A DNA stretch of 64,000 bases, taken from contig JAFBJZ010000881.1 of NCBI GenBank assembly GCA_016785225.1, positions 270,761 through 334,760 on the forward strand, written 5' to 3'. The stretch's first letter is position 1. Each line of letters begins with the position of its first letter. The position numbers and the translations under genes are program-made. Shown here one piece after another: positions 43,783 through 57,400 of this stretch. The DNA is from Psettodes erumei. Taxonomy: Eukaryota > Chordata > Actinopteri > Pleuronectiformes > Psettodidae. Below the pieces are notes generated by a model. It searched no databases and was not told where the DNA came from. It worked only from the letters and a program-made list of their open reading frames with translations.

Positions 43783-44050
43783 GCGTTCAAATCAGATTAG
43801 CTTTATTTGTCTGTTGCCAAATTACAACCGACATCATCCCAAAGCACTTTTACAGAGTAAGGTGAAGACCCGACAACATTATAGAGAGAGACCCGACGGT
43901 TCCCGCAGCGAGCAAGCCCTCGGTGACGGTGGAGGGGAGAAACAAAGAGAAACCTGCGGCGGAACCGGACTCGGGGTTGGCCGCCATCCGGCCTGACCGG
44001 TTGAGGTTGACGGCAGAGAAACAGGGGAGTGAGGTGGAACTCGGGTGGAG
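43783..44050 (+). repeat. Percomorph dispersed repeat (AAACCTG..GGAACCGGACTCGGGTTGGCCGCCAT type)
   Basis: The order AGATTAGCTTTATTTGTCTG, ACATTATAGAGAGAGACCCGA, AGCGAGCAAGCCCTCGGTGA, GAGAAACCTGC, GGACTCGGGGTTGGCCGCCA and GACCGGTTGAGGTTGACGG matches a very abundant percomorph interspersed repeat remembered from many fish genomes. The copy is about 265 bases and modestly diverged. It encodes no intact protein. Confidence 0.65.
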
Positions 44051-44959
44051 AGGGCGTCTGGAATGCAGTTGTATATACTGTTGTGTTTCTGTTTAACGCG
44101 TCAGCTCAACTGCGCCACCCTGTGCAGCATAAGGTTTAACGTTTAAAGTCAGCGCAGCAGTGTAGCAGACACAGCAGCACATTCCTTTGCGCGTGCGGAT
44201 GGAGAAAAAGTTTTGTTAGTCTTCGACACATGTCATGAGACTTTAAACAAAAACCCAAAGCAGAGACACACATTGACTTTTCAGGCCTAAGGTGTTTTTT
44301 GTTCTTCCTCAACCCCCATTGGACAGAGAGAAGGAAGCAGATAAGTGAGGTGTGTTTGGAGTGTAAACTAAGTCCAAGGTTGAAGTGCCTCATAGACACT
44401 GATCTGAGGTCAGATTCGCGACCGTCTCCAAATCGTCATGGTCGGTTAATGAGCTGAGAAGCAGACAGTTAAAATGTCCAAAGCACACCAACTTTGTTCA
44501 AATCAATCAAAAAAAGAAAACACCTCTTCCCTTTTCATTTTTTTGGATTTATAATTTCTATCAAATTGATGTAAATTGGAAAGGTTATTTATAACATGTA
44601 TGCATTATAATGTATACAGGTTTGTGAAGCTTGCAAAAAGCGTTAGCCCACATTTATTTCTAAAAACAAAACAAAACAACCCAAACATCGGCTTGAAACC
44701 AACTGACTAAACCCAAGATTGAATCATTTAACTTTACTTTTAACTTTGTTAGTCGGGCGGAAGTGGTTTCAGCATCTTAAATGTAAAGATCAGCTGTTTT
44801 TCTTCACAGTACTATATGATAAAAAAAATGCAATAATATTGTGGATGATACCTTAAAATATGCCGTAATATCTGTCCTCTCCAACTGTCCCATGACGGTG
44901 AGCCGGCACGAAACCAGGACCTTGAAACTGAGGCAGCTCACTGAAAATTCAGCCATCAC

Positions 44960-45170
44960 CCGCCTTGCACAGTGTCCGCTGCTTCAAATCAAAGCCCGTT
45001 TCCTGTTGTTCAGACAAAACAAGCAGCTTGAAGATGTCACCGTGACCTCCCTGAAGCGGCGCAGGAGTTTCCTGACAATTTCTAGATGAACCGATTAGTC
45101 GCATGATTAAAGGAGCCATTATTTTTTGTGTGACAGTCGTCGTCAGCTGCAGCCCTCTCTTAAACAACGC
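44960..45170 (-). repeat. Same dispersed repeat family as 25170-25450, copy 4, minus strand
   Basis: Read on the minus strand it starts GAGAGGGCTGCAGCTGACGA, then AATAATGGCTCC, CGACTAATCGGTTCATCTAG, GAAATTGTCAGGAAACTCC and GTGACATCTTCAAGCTGCTT. This parallels copy 1 (GGGCTGCGGCTGCAAC...GTCTTGAAGTTGCTTGTTTTGTC). Confidence 0.55.
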
Positions 45171-45589
45171 AGCAAATCTTTTACGTACGTGAATGTACCT
45201 CAGATTTCCATTGCAAACAAAATGTTAGTTCATGTTAGTACATGTTTCAGTCGAACTCCGCGCGTTTGTAGGAGCTTGGGCCAGACGTGAGAAGAAGAAT
45301 AGAAATAGAAAATCTATTTTTAAGGCCCATTGTTAACTTCAGAGGTCTCTGTCATCTGCCGTCTGTTCAGCTTGACTCCGCGATAAGGATCGGCGAGGGT
45401 GAGCCCGGAGGCAGCACGCTTGCGTTACAATAACTTTTTTTTTTTTTTTTGGCAGCGTTTACATATTTTGCGAGCTGAGAATGACAGTGTTAAGGTTAAA
45501 GCAGACCATCGCAAACACACTAAGTACGGAAGCTCTGCGAGGTCAGCGGGGGAGAGTCGACTCGGAAAGCAAAGCACTTCGGGGTGTCT

Positions 45590-45720
45590 CGGGCCGCTGG
45601 AGATGCTGGAGTTGAGAAATAATCCGGGCGCGCGCGCGCTTCATCCACGCGCGACGCGCGGTTCCTCGTCTCTGCCGCGCGGTGGCGCACTCCGACCGTT
45701 TTCTGCCTCCCTCAAGTCGC
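45590..45720. promoter_or_regulatory. CpG-dense island with a (GC)n tract inside the gng12 intron
   Basis: Includes GGGCGCGCGCGCGC, CACGCGCGACGCGCG and GCCGCGCGGTGGCGCAC. CpG is strongly depleted in the flanks, so a dense cluster suggests an unmethylated element, possibly an alternative promoter or an enhancer. No transcript is proven. Confidence 0.35.
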
Positions 45721-47857
45721 TGGCTGCCGGAAAAAAAAATGTTAAGCGGTTGCAAAATTGTGTCGAGGGCGCCGTAGAGCGCTTCGAGGCAGCGCTCCAG
45801 CATCCGGTTAGGTTTTTAAACCTAATTGGTCAGTGTTTACATTAGTCCCACACGATGCCAGCTTTCTTCCGTGGACTATTTGCGGTCATGATGACAATTC
45901 AGGCCTTTATCTCGCTCGCCGTTTTCTAACATGCACGCGCGCACACACAAGCCCGCACGCACGCACGCACACCATCTGTCACCTTGGCACTGCCAGGTGG
46001 TCCAAACACCCTAAGCTTTTATTAAACTTACCTCCATTACACTCAGTCATTTCTGTTTATTCTCATGAGAGAGACACAACGTGTGTGTGTGTGTGTGTGT
46101 GTGTGTGAGAAAGAGGCCTTTTCCTGGAGAGAGTGTACGTGTGTGTTGAACACAGTACATTGCACCTGTGATGTGATTCATTTCTCAGTTATTTGTCATT
46201 GTTTGACAGGTCAGATAGTGTGTGTTTGTGTGTGCAGCCCTGTATATCATGTTACAGTCCAGTATTCACTGGAAGGACTCTATAGTAACCGACACAAGCA
46301 GGTTGTCATTAACAACCAGATGGGTTGTTGGTAGTTGGTAACCTCCCTATACTTACTATACTTACAGTGTCAGTAATGAAATTATATTTATATATATATA
46401 TAAGGGCTTTATAAGGATAAGGAATTAAGATAAAGAAATGTAAAACATATGTTCAATCGCAGTTGATGTCTTGGTTGAAGCAGTATTTAAACATTCATAG
46501 ACTGAATCCTATATATTTTATATACATCCTTTACTTTTCTCCATGCATGCATTCCAGAATAAATGAACCTAGTGAAATACTTTGCTCTTCCTTTAAAAAA
46601 AAATGATGCAATGATTTCATTGTGGTTACCCAGTACTTCAAGTTTTGTACCCTTTCTTGCATAAGCGATTTAGAAACGGCGTGTGAAGCCCGTCCCGTCT
46701 GGTTGGACTGGGCAGAGTGGTATGAAGTTCTCCCACTCACAGGAAGACACACCTTTTGAGAGGACATGAGCTCTCCTCACTTACATTATTGTACTTCCCC
46801 TGCCATACGCGGCGCTGCATAAGGCCGTTGCCCAAATATGGGCATATCCTGTCGGAGGGGGCCAGCCAGCACAGAGCAGCTTCCTGCCAGACAGGTAAGG
46901 AAGAATGGGAATAGATGTGACTTCCTCTATGTTGACGAGGGTTGTGCTGATATCCACTTTAAATTTAATTTGCCCTGCTATAGTTACACGCCTGCATCGC
47001 CCTCATATAACACACGCGCACACCCAGAACCCCTCCTCTCTCCCAGCGATCATATCAGCAATCGGCAATTTCGCAGGGCGGCCACAGGACGATCTGGCTG
47101 TGGAGAAGATTGCCCAACACTAGTTGACAAGTGTGTGGTGCTTTTAAAGGAAACGCAGGAGAGTTTGCAGATGCAGCAGAAACGTGCTTCTCAACCTAAA
47201 GGCCTGGAAGATAAATGAATCATTCATAACGCTCATAGTGGAATTAGCATGTAAATTTCAGCTGTGTGTGTTTGTGAGCAAGCCGGAGAAACTGTGTCAC
47301 TTTGATGGATTCTTTAATTTCTTTAGAGCCCTTTACGAGTCTTTGGGGAACAACGCTGGCACCTCCAACAAAGGCCAGTGTGTGTGCGCGCGCATGTGCG
47401 TCCTCGCTGAGGCCCGGTTGCGGCTCGACACCTGTAGCGTAAGGCGTCGCATCAACATGCGTCTTTAGAGGAGAAAGTGCTCCCCTTTTTGTTGCCTTAA
47501 AGTCCTCCGGGGGCCCCCGAAGTTTTTGTCCGGCGGCTCACTCCGTTTCCCTGTGTGAAACCGGCAGGAACAGGTGTCCAAGAGATGCACAATCGCCGCC
47601 TGTCTCCTCGTCCACCATCCCGGCGTCTCCTCGTTTGCTGAAATCAGGTGCCTCATTCACTCTCTCTCAAACTCATTCACTTTCAAAGGCCTCCGAGGCT
47701 TTGTCCAACTATGATTTACTCGCTTTTTACTGGGGCACGGTGGAACAAGGACTTGCATTTTATCCAGGAATGGCTCATATACAGTGGCTCCTTGTGCACT
47801 TACCTTTCTGAACTATAACAGGCTTTTTATTGGACAGTTGTCTTATTGTGTGCGAGA

Positions 47858-47894
<37 letters not shown>

Positions 47895-50159
47895 CTCATT
47901 TCTCATTGGGAGCAATTCAGGCATTTCATACTGGCTCTGTTTGGCGAAACAAAGATTACATCTCTGTGTACCCAAACTCCTATATGTCAAAGCACTTCTT
48001 GCTTTACAACAGTAGCCTTTTGATGAAGCGCTGCCACCCTGAGATGTGACCTTGTAGCACAGCTCAGAGCGACACGCGTCTGGCCACGCAGCTTTCTGTG
48101 TAGTTTATCAACCGTTTTTGTGCCACAATCTCCTTTTTTTTTTTTAAAAGGCAGAGGTTGGACCCAGTGACCTGGCTGCGCCGAGAAATGGATGAAGCGT
48201 GAAGAGAGAGGAAGTGAGGGGAGACGGAGGGAGGTTGCGGAGGAGGCAAACTTCATTTCTGGAGGGGTCTGGGGTGGGCTGCAGAGGAAGTGGCCTCAGT
48301 GTGACCCAGTGTGTGAGCCTCTTCCTCTGCCCGACATGTCTTTGAAACTGTTAGATGAACGGAGTTGCAGTGATTGGGGGGGTAGGAGCAGCCATTCATG
48401 TGGCTTCTGATTAATGGCAACTCAGACCCCTGTGTGTGTCAGTGTGTATCAGTGTGTGTGTGTGTGTGTGTGTAACTCTATCTGACTGTGTGTAAGTCAA
48501 TGCGTCTGTCTGAGAGAACTTTAGCTTTCATGCTCTGCTGTCTTAAATGGCCTGTAACAATACTGGATGTCCTTAAATTATCACACTCGCTTTCATTTAA
48601 TTAGTTTTATTTTTAAATGTGTAATCAATCAGAAATACACCAGATAACTGTAAATGTTTTTAGATGATACTAGAAAAGCAAAAGGGAATTCACTCTGCTT
48701 CTCTTCTCTGCACCCTCTGTCTCCGCCTGACGTTTCTGCAAATGTTCAAAAAACAAAACCAAAAGTACTTTTGACCGACTGGTACTTCTTCGTGTCACAC
48801 CGAATGTTCCGAGCGCAGCATCCCGAATGACATCAGGATTGGTTCTGCTACCTTTAGGGTCTTTTGTTGGGTTTTTATGCAGTGATGAAACTCTTTGACG
48901 CTATCGTCAGGATTTCTCAACTTTTCAGAGAAGTTTTGAGAATTCTTATCATCTGTGACTCTCAGAGGGAGCTTTCCAACAGTGTGCAAAAATAACCTTG
49001 GTGATCACATTGTGGTTATCTTGGATTGAGCTAAGAGTTTGCACTGTTCAACAGAAAGCCCTTGTCACGGACCGCAGGTGTGGAATTTGAAAAGAAGTGG
49101 GCGTTCAGGAAGCAGGGGGCTGCGTCCGAATTTGTGCTTAAAAGTTTTAACAGTGACAGGAAAGTCTGTTTGATTTGCCTTCTTGCGCTGATGTTGTGAA
49201 ACCCTACACCCATTGTTTGAGGCGCACAAAAAGAACCTCAGACTTTCCTCCAGCCGCCCGTGTCTCCGAACACATCTGATCTTGGCCTCTTGTCGTGACC
49301 TCGTTCCTCTTCCCTCCCGGCGCCGACCGAGGCCTTCAACTGTGATCATAAAACCGTCGTAAAATGGGCCGCCTGGCCTTGGAAGCGGTGGCACCGTAAA
49401 TGAGTTTATTGTCAGAATGTAGTCACGGCCTGATCGGTATCAACTCCAATGAGGCTTTACTGTTTTCATCTTTATCAGCGGAACGTCATCATTTTACTGT
49501 AACTGCAGGAATTCAGCGTCAGCACTGTTCCCTAGCTCCTGTAGACACCTTCCACCAGCTCCTTCCTGTTGTGTGTGTGTGTGTGTGTGTGTGTGTGCTT
49601 GCAACTTGTCTTGAGCAGTCACATGCTGTAATCTAACCGCTATCCACATGCCTGTCATTCCTGTCCTTGTTTGTTCAGAAGTGTCCCTTCTTGCTGGCAG
49701 ATAATGTGGATCATTGGCTCCTGAAATATACGCAGTCATTGCTGTAGATAGACACCATGAGACCACGCGTCTTATCGTTCATCGCCGCTGAAGTAATCCC
49801 GTGCTTCCCGTTGGCGGAAGGAAAGCTCAGGTGCTTTAGAGTTGCTTTTTCTCCCCCCCCATTGTGTGGCTCATTATAGATATGCAACAAGTTCTCACAT
49901 TTCTGTACGCTCTGTAGCTTATGGCTCTCTGACTGTTATGGAAGCTTCAATTGCCCCTCAGATTTTAAGGTGTGTGGGGTCTTGCCTCTCTCATATCCTC
50001 TGTACTGTGATCCCTCTACTATCTAAAGCATCCTGTTCCCTCCCTTATCTGAGTCCGGCGCTTAGATGACACACAGGCCATCGAGTGAAACTGGCCAGGC
50101 TCGGGAAAGAAAACGTGATCACGCTGTCCCTGCCGGCCCGTTGAACTCTGGGGCCCGGG

Positions 50160-50172
50160 AGGTCAAAGGTGA
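50160..50172 (+). promoter_or_regulatory. DR1-type nuclear receptor site candidate
   Basis: AGGTCA-A-AGGTGA, two direct hexamers spaced by one base with a single mismatch to the DR1 consensus used by HNF4 and PPAR/RXR. Such sites also arise by chance, so confidence is low. Confidence 0.25.
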
Positions 50173-53100
50173 GCAGTTTGTCGAGAAATAAATTTCACCC
50201 TGTGAGCGACATGCTGGACTAATCACAGCTTCTCAGATACCAACTTGTTTCATGAGGCGGCGGCGAAATGTTGACAAATGTGTGGTGCAACAGGAGATAT
50301 GTGGACGCAGGGGCTCGCTCCTTCTTTCAGTTTCAGTGCATTTATTGCAACACCAAATATGCCGCGAATGCTAATAACAAAAAAACCCAAAATATATAAA
50401 CACAGCTGATTCAGCAAAAAATAGTGGATTAAAAGTAACTGAAGCAAAGTAAAATATTTGGATACAAATGCAGAAGCCTGCTTGTGCACGCTGCTGTACA
50501 CACTCGTCGTCTTACTTGCATAAGGGTGTCATGAGAGAGCTGCCTGAAATGAGGGTAGCTGAGCATGTGTGGCCTTGTGATGTTTCTGTTTTAAACCAGC
50601 AGGATGATAAGGTACAAAGAAGGAGAGGAAAAGCCTGACTTTTTTTTTTTTTGGAGAAATAAAAAGAAGCAGCAGTAACCAACTCTTCCTCATTAAGCAA
50701 GGCAGTCAGACCTCCCAGAGCACGAGGCAACATCCTCTGATTGCTTGTTCCAGCAGCAGTTGAAAACCCAGGGGCGTTCACTTCCCCATCATACGTGGCA
50801 AATAAATATTCACGTTAAAGGAGCTGGAACCAGAAAGCGTTGTTTTAATTATAAGCTGGTCACGATGCACACAGTGTGCAAATTTTAAGGCTTGCAGAAA
50901 TCCTTCATCATTTGTTTGTCCACCTCGCAATGAGTCAAGGCGCTCCATAGTTTTGTTTCTCTTTTCTCCTGCTGATTCACCTCTGCATGCTTCTGTTCGG
51001 GACTCCCCTGCCCCGGGCGGGCCTTTCAGTGAGTTAAATGTGGAATTTCACCGCGACGTGAAATGAAAATTGAGTTTTTGTGCGACTTTTCCTGATGCCG
51101 TAGCAAGCTCTGTTTGTTCTCTCTCTCCAACGCTCCTGACAGAGGAAATCACGCAGCCTGCATTTTTCCATCACTAATCCCTTTGTCCTGTTTGACAGGG
51201 TTGGTAGCTGCTTTTGATTACAGAGCTGAGTTTATTGTTCTTAGCGCTGGCTCTCGCCCTCACTTTAGCGCTGCAGCGGTGGCCCTTGACTGTTCCACTG
51301 CAGCAGCTCTCTGTTGCACGGAGTAACAGAAAACAAATTAACTGGGTTAAATTGATCAGAATAGTTTGTGCGTTACTTCTCCTCCGAGTTGCCGTTGTGA
51401 AGACTCACAGACCGCATTGTTGGGGACGCAATGACACAGAAGGTGCATGCTAACATCTTCTAAAAATAGACTTTGCACCTTGTGCGCGTGCGTAATTTCT
51501 GTCTCACGCATGCACACACACACACACACACAGACACACCATCTCCATTTATGTCACCCTCTGACTAATCCCATTTCCTCTTTGCTCGCAAAACAAACTC
51601 ATCTTTATGACCTTTTCTAATGAGCTGTGTGACGTCCAAGCCGTTATCAATTATTCCATCCATGCACGCTGTTGTTTGACCCTCCCAACACCCCCCCCTC
51701 CAGCCGGGAGGCGGGGCCGCATGACGGCAACTCTACCAGGCCTCTGGCTTGCTCTGCCCCACCTTCACCGCAGTGGTAAACGTACATGCAGTCAGCGCAG
51801 CTTCGGGGTGGAGGATGGAAAGACTGCAAGCTTTTGTTTATTGTTCCATATAGGCAGGGCAGTGTCGGGGCCAGAGATGGAGATCTATTGTATAGTATCT
51901 CCCTGCTTTCGTCATGAATAGTAGCTTTCAGTGGCGAGAGGGACTGGGTGCGAATGGCAAAGTGCGCACAATAGCTTTAAGTTTTACTGCGCTCCTGTCG
52001 CCAGCAGCGGATCTTTGGCGCGCGTCCAAATGCAACATACACACAGCTGCACGGCACGGCTCTCTCTCCGGCTCTTTCCCCGTCCCTCGCGCACACAAAC
52101 TCTTATCTCGCCCTCAGTCTCAGTTGCGAGCGCACGTCTTTTTTTTTTTCCCCTGCAGCTCTCAGCCCCGCCATTCATTCCTTCCCTGCGCCCATTTCCA
52201 GCAAACTCCGCTCGGCCTGCACTAAGCTTTCTTTTGTGCAGTTCAGGGACAACAATGCTGTTTGTTTTCCGAGGGCAGAGAAGAGAGAGAGACGCTGCCT
52301 GGCAGCCTCTCTGCCTAGGTCGCCCGTGTCTCCTGCATGTCACCCTCTGTGCGTCTGCAGTGACGTCTGAAGGGCATTATCTGCCATAGGGCTCTGTTTG
52401 TTTTGGGCTGCTCTGTGCTTGATAATGGCCCATTACTGGGGAACCAGAGGCTCATAGGCACCTCAGTGGAAACTGCAGAGACCTTGCTTATCTGGATGAC
52501 ACCCAGCTGGCATTCAGCTTGGTAATACTAGCTATTTTTGGGGTTAGTTTTTAGCTGAAACCAGCTCCACCGTAGCCAGCAACAACACAGACCTGTTGGC
52601 TATTTTTAGTGCATACTCTAGCTGCTAATGATATCACAGAGGCGCTGGCCGCCCTCTGCGTCTGTTTATGTGTCGCTCCCAGACGTTAGGCATCCCGCGT
52701 GCAAAGCCAGGAGGAGCTAGTCGTGTCTGAATACTCGGCGAGCGTCAACAAAGTCTTTTACGTGATTAGCTCGACATCACACAGCCTCTCCCATGGAAGG
52801 AATGCGAGGAGTCCAGCCGCATCAGTGGAAAGATGAAAAATCTTCCGATCGTTGTTGTTACTCACTTTCAGTCATTCTTTCTCTGTGTTGCCGCGCAGTG
52901 TGCGTTTTGCCTTTTCGTCTGTCTCTCTCTCCCTCCCTCTCTCGATGCATCTTGCATGACGGTGGTGTACATCGGCTCCTTTTGATGCTGGTAGTTTCCC
53001 TTTAATCATTTGTCTGTGACATCCCGACTTGCAGGGCACCGTCAACTGCACTATTAATATGAAGGGTTGCCAAAGTCCCAGCCCAAGAGTGTCTCTGTAC

Positions 53101-54569
53101 TTAGTGTAAGAATACTTAGTATTTAATGTTATGCTGCTGTTAAACCCGCAGAGAGATCTGTCCATCTGTTGATTATCTGGCAGAAATGTTGGAAGGAGGA
53201 GGAGTGGGTAGTTTTATCTTTATATTTAAAAGTGAGCGCCCCCCCCCTCCACCATCATTTTTTTATTTTTTATTTTTGGTAAAGCTCAAGGTGTTCAGAG
53301 TTATATTCTGGCCAACACCCCCTCCTACACCTGCTGCAGGTGTCCATTAGACCTTCACTTGCCTACACTACACTTACACTGCATTCCCTATAGCATTTAA
53401 ACCGCACTGCACCCACATTTAGGATTACACAACTGATAATTTGCAATCTCAACAATAGGCTAACGACATGGCTGACCCTGCTCGTGTGAATTGGCCTACT
53501 CAGCAGTTCAGAAGCCCCCCCCTTTTTTTTAACCACCCAACTCACTGGCGTGTAAGAGAGGCAAAATAAGCCGAGGACAAAATTTTAGCCGTTGTTTGAA
53601 TGCAGTGAAAATGCCCATCATTTCTCTGCATAAGCAAGTGTGTGCATCCATAAATGAAAGTCATTATTAGCTTGGGTAAAGGTTAAAGGGCCAACAGTTC
53701 TGTTTTTTTTCTATCAAATGCATTGAATATCTGCTGCACCATTACCCTGCAAGTCTGACTGAGGCAACATTAGTGAAGTAGGAGCCTTTGTGTATTGTGC
53801 TGTGTATGTGTTGGGACTAATTAGAGGTTGCCTGGGTGGAGATTGTCTTATTTTACCATGTGAATTCTCGCCTGTGCTTAATCCCAGCATGCCAGAGTGT
53901 TACTTGTCCCCTGTGTTATCAGCGTTATCTGTCATTATGTCAGGCAGTCAAAGTCCCTGACACACATGCTGCTCCTTTTCTGTGTTGTACCAGCCGTCGA
54001 ATGTGCAGTCAGTTCTGTTCACGCAACCCTGTTCCAAATATCGCCGCGTTTAAGGACACTGATTGGCATACTTGGCTCGCTATCTGACGGATGTCTTACC
54101 TTATCTGACACGCCACGCAGCTTTTAGTTTTGTTGTTAGGGCGCTTTTGAAGCGAGTTCATAATAAACTGGGCTGTCTTGTAATTCCTGCAGCAAAACTT
54201 GTCAGCCGTCTAGTCTGAGCTTGAAACAAGGAATCATTCATAGTTTATTTGGACAGGAGTGAGCCTCGAGTAATTGCACATGAATTTAGGATTTAGAAAT
54301 CCTGCAGAAATGAGGCCAGTCTAGTCTTCTGTCTAGACGCTGTGAGAGTGCGTTACAGTATGCCGGATTGTTTTTGTATCCCGTCGAATCACAGATCTTC
54401 AGGATTTTTGCCAGATTGTGGGAACCTACTGTAACTTAACTGAGACTTGTTCATGGTGATACAGAAATGACATTGTTATTTATGGTGGCACATGTTTAAC
54501 CTTAGCAATTTTCCACTAACCTTTGTACAGTCCTTTCGCTTTTCCTGGAAACATCTGCTTACACAGGAA

Positions 54570-54720
54570 TAATGGCCGCCCCTTGGCCAATCACGATCGA
54601 GCGGCCTCGCGAACCGGCAGAGAGGGCACTGAATTTCCCTGTGTTCCCTTTGTACCGTACTGAGTGTGCAACCAGTGGCCTGGGCGGGGCGGTGTCAGCC
54701 TGGCTTATCTCAGTGGCCAT
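54570..54720. promoter_or_regulatory. Promoter-like GC-rich island inside the gng12 intron
   Basis: Contains an AATGGCCGCC YY1-like motif near 54570, a CCAAT motif (TTGGCCAATCACG, about 54586), a GC box GGGCGGGGC (about 54693) and CpGs in an A/T-rich setting. Both strands happen to be open for about 70 codons, which follows from the composition. Confidence 0.3.
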
Positions 54721-57254
54721 ACCTGTCAGCTCTGGGGTGGTGCTGAATCTCCGTGTCTCGCCGTCGTTCCACTTAAAGCACACATGATCCAGTTTTCTGC
54801 CTCTCTCAGCTGTATGTTGTTCATTGTAGGCTTTGTGTGCAGGTGACTGATAAACCTGATGCTCTTGTACACAACTGCCTTTACTGCTTTTACTGTAAAC
54901 AAGGGCTACTGCTTACATTCTTTTCTTGGTTGCAGACTTATTACAATCAGGCCTCAATCTGAACAATAAAATGGCATTTTGGAGGTCAGGTTTGCTTAAT
55001 TTTTTTTTTGAACAATCAGCGATATTTCCCAGAGTTTGTGGTACAGGTGACGAGTGACGCTTTCTTAAGGGTCCTCCGTTCTATATGGTTTCTGTTTCTC
55101 TCAGCTAACAAAAATCAGGATATTTGCAGTATCACTTGCATGACAACAGATTCCAAAGAAACCAGGGACTAACAGCAACACTTTTTCTGGTGGGAAAGTA
55201 GTGATGTCACCCTGGTGGTTCTCACAGCGTGGACAAGTGCAAGCCCGTATTATCTCCTCCCTGCCTCACCCTTTCTCTTCGACTTAGAAACCCAGCAGCC
55301 GGGGTCTCTCCCTCTGGCTCGTAAACACAATCCCACTTTACTCAGCAGCAGGACTGATGACTGAGTGTTACTGAGTTTGATAAGCCCGGGAACCGAGTGA
55401 GAACAGGCCTGTGTTTGCGTGATGGCGCGACAGCGACTGCGCGGTGACGCAGATCTGATCTGAGGAGCAACTGACTGGAAGTGCATGCCAGGGGTCATGT
55501 TTTAGGTGTAGCAGGAGACGGTTTTTCACTCAGCTGGGAAAGTGCTGACTTGCAGCAGACGGTATGAGAGGGCTACTTTTAGCTTCTCCTGCAGACTGGG
55601 AAACTCCTGCTTACACACAGAGAGAGAGAGAGAGAGAGAAAAAGAGTGTGCAGGGGGAGGGGTGTACATGAGCGAGATGACAGAGATGTGATTGTGTGTG
55701 TGTGTGTGTGTGTGTGTGGGTGTGGGTTCACCAGGGAGAGCAACTAATATACTGGCTTGTGGCTGGGGCCCAGGTCTTTGAACTCTCTTTTGTTCAAAGC
55801 AACAGACATCTGTCTAGACACCAAATATCGCCTTTCCACAATTCACTGCTCCGCACTTGTCAGCTGGGGTATAAAGTCAGACAGACGCCAGTGAGTAGAT
55901 ATTTCAGGGCCTCTTTAACATGATCACCAGAAGTGTTACAGGCAACAAAATGTCAACTTTGATTTGGATCTTAGCCGAAATGAAAGTGCAATCTGTGCAC
56001 AATCTCTTGTATATCTGCAGAATGTGCACAGCGACCGGCCGGGAGTCGGTACAAAACTCCCTGACAGTAGCAACAGTAACTAAGTGATTTAAAGATATAA
56101 TCCTTAAGATTCCAAGGTTTTTGATGCAACAGCAAACACCATGAGTATTCGCAGTGTCAGAAATGCAACCGAGGAGCAACTGGTCTGTCTGTTTGCAGTG
56201 AAAACAAAACTCCTGCAGCTTTTGAAAAAAGAAGTCTGTCAGTAATGATGGCAATTGTGATTCACGGTGCACATGGCGCAGGTAGATCTTCACACAAAGA
56301 ACAGTAAAGGTTTGTCGGCTTGCTGAGAAGTCGAGAAACATGCATCCCGTTGCCTGCAGCAATTCATCTTATCGGGTTACTGCAGCTGCGCCTCCTTGTT
56401 CCATTACTATCTTGGAAAAATTCTAAATGATGCTCTGACAAAAAAAAATGCAGAAAGTGACAGATTTATTGCTTCAACTGCACCTTTTAATCCAGACTCA
56501 CCTGTGTTCTTAACCTCGGTGACTAATACGTTGTTTTTACTGCACATTAAAAGCCAGCCTGTGTTTTGCCAGTTGAATGCTTTTAATGTGAAGCAGCGGC
56601 AGTAGACTATTTAACTTGCATTTGCAGTAACTTCCTCCAGTTTTGATATGGCCGTAGGAGAGTGAACAGTAAACAGTTAACCTGATATCCCCAAAATAAA
56701 ATTACAAACAGTAATGCTGGGTTACAGGCGGCGTTGTTTCCTGTAATTCCTTTTGAGCTAACCAGTAGGGGAGCGCCAGGCTCCCTCCCGCTCCTGGTGA
56801 AAAACTGCTGCACTGACAGGCCAGTGCTGAATGTAAATACATTGAATGGACATTAGAGAGAGAAATGTCGGCCAGAAATAGGGTCAGGATCTGGATTCAA
56901 TTTCATGATGAAGTGCAAGGAATGCTCCTCCAGCCGTTGACCCATGCACAGGAGAGTAGTACCCAAAAAAAAAAGAAGAAAACTCAGTCGCAATTGAATT
57001 ATCACAGTGTCTTAAATTTCATTGAGGTTTGTCAGACCACCAATTACAGGCTTGAACATGCTTCTATGGCCTCCATTTAAACTTCACGGGTGTGATTTGC
57101 AGACGCTGCTGCTGCTGTTGTTGCCTCTTTTGGCCTTTTCTTTGGGGCTTTTCCTGTATTTCCTGCACAATTCCAGCCTTGTTCTGCATGCATTTTAGTT
57201 CGCATGTCTCCTCCTTAATAAAGTTAATGAGGCCAGCCGTGAAAAGCAACGGAA

Positions 57255-57400
57255 CAGATTCAAGATTCAAGATCTTCATTCGTCACGTGCTCATGCAGCG
57301 TCCAGTGAAATGTAATAGAAGTATTGTGCCACCAGGCTGCAAACATACATACGCATATTCTGCAACGTCTATTATTATTTCTTCCTAAAATGGAACTAGG
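57255..57400 (+). repeat. Teleost dispersed repeat, ATTCAAGATTCAAGA type
   Basis: Starts GATTCAAGATTCAAGATCTT then TTCGTCACGTGC and CAGTGAAATGTAATAGAAG, matching the usual start of an abundant teleost element (TTCAAGATT..TTTATTGTCACATGC..AATGAAATG). The copy is short and degenerate. Confidence 0.5.

Noticed and set aside
45399..45845. 148-codon + strand open frame
   Set aside because: It spans a poly-T/poly-Phe tract and a (GC)n island, and a competing minus-strand frame covers the same DNA. Composition explains both.
52793..53165. Pyrimidine-rich open frames on both strands
   Set aside because: Short, Ser/Arg/Leu-rich frames from CT-rich DNA with no exon borders or homology.
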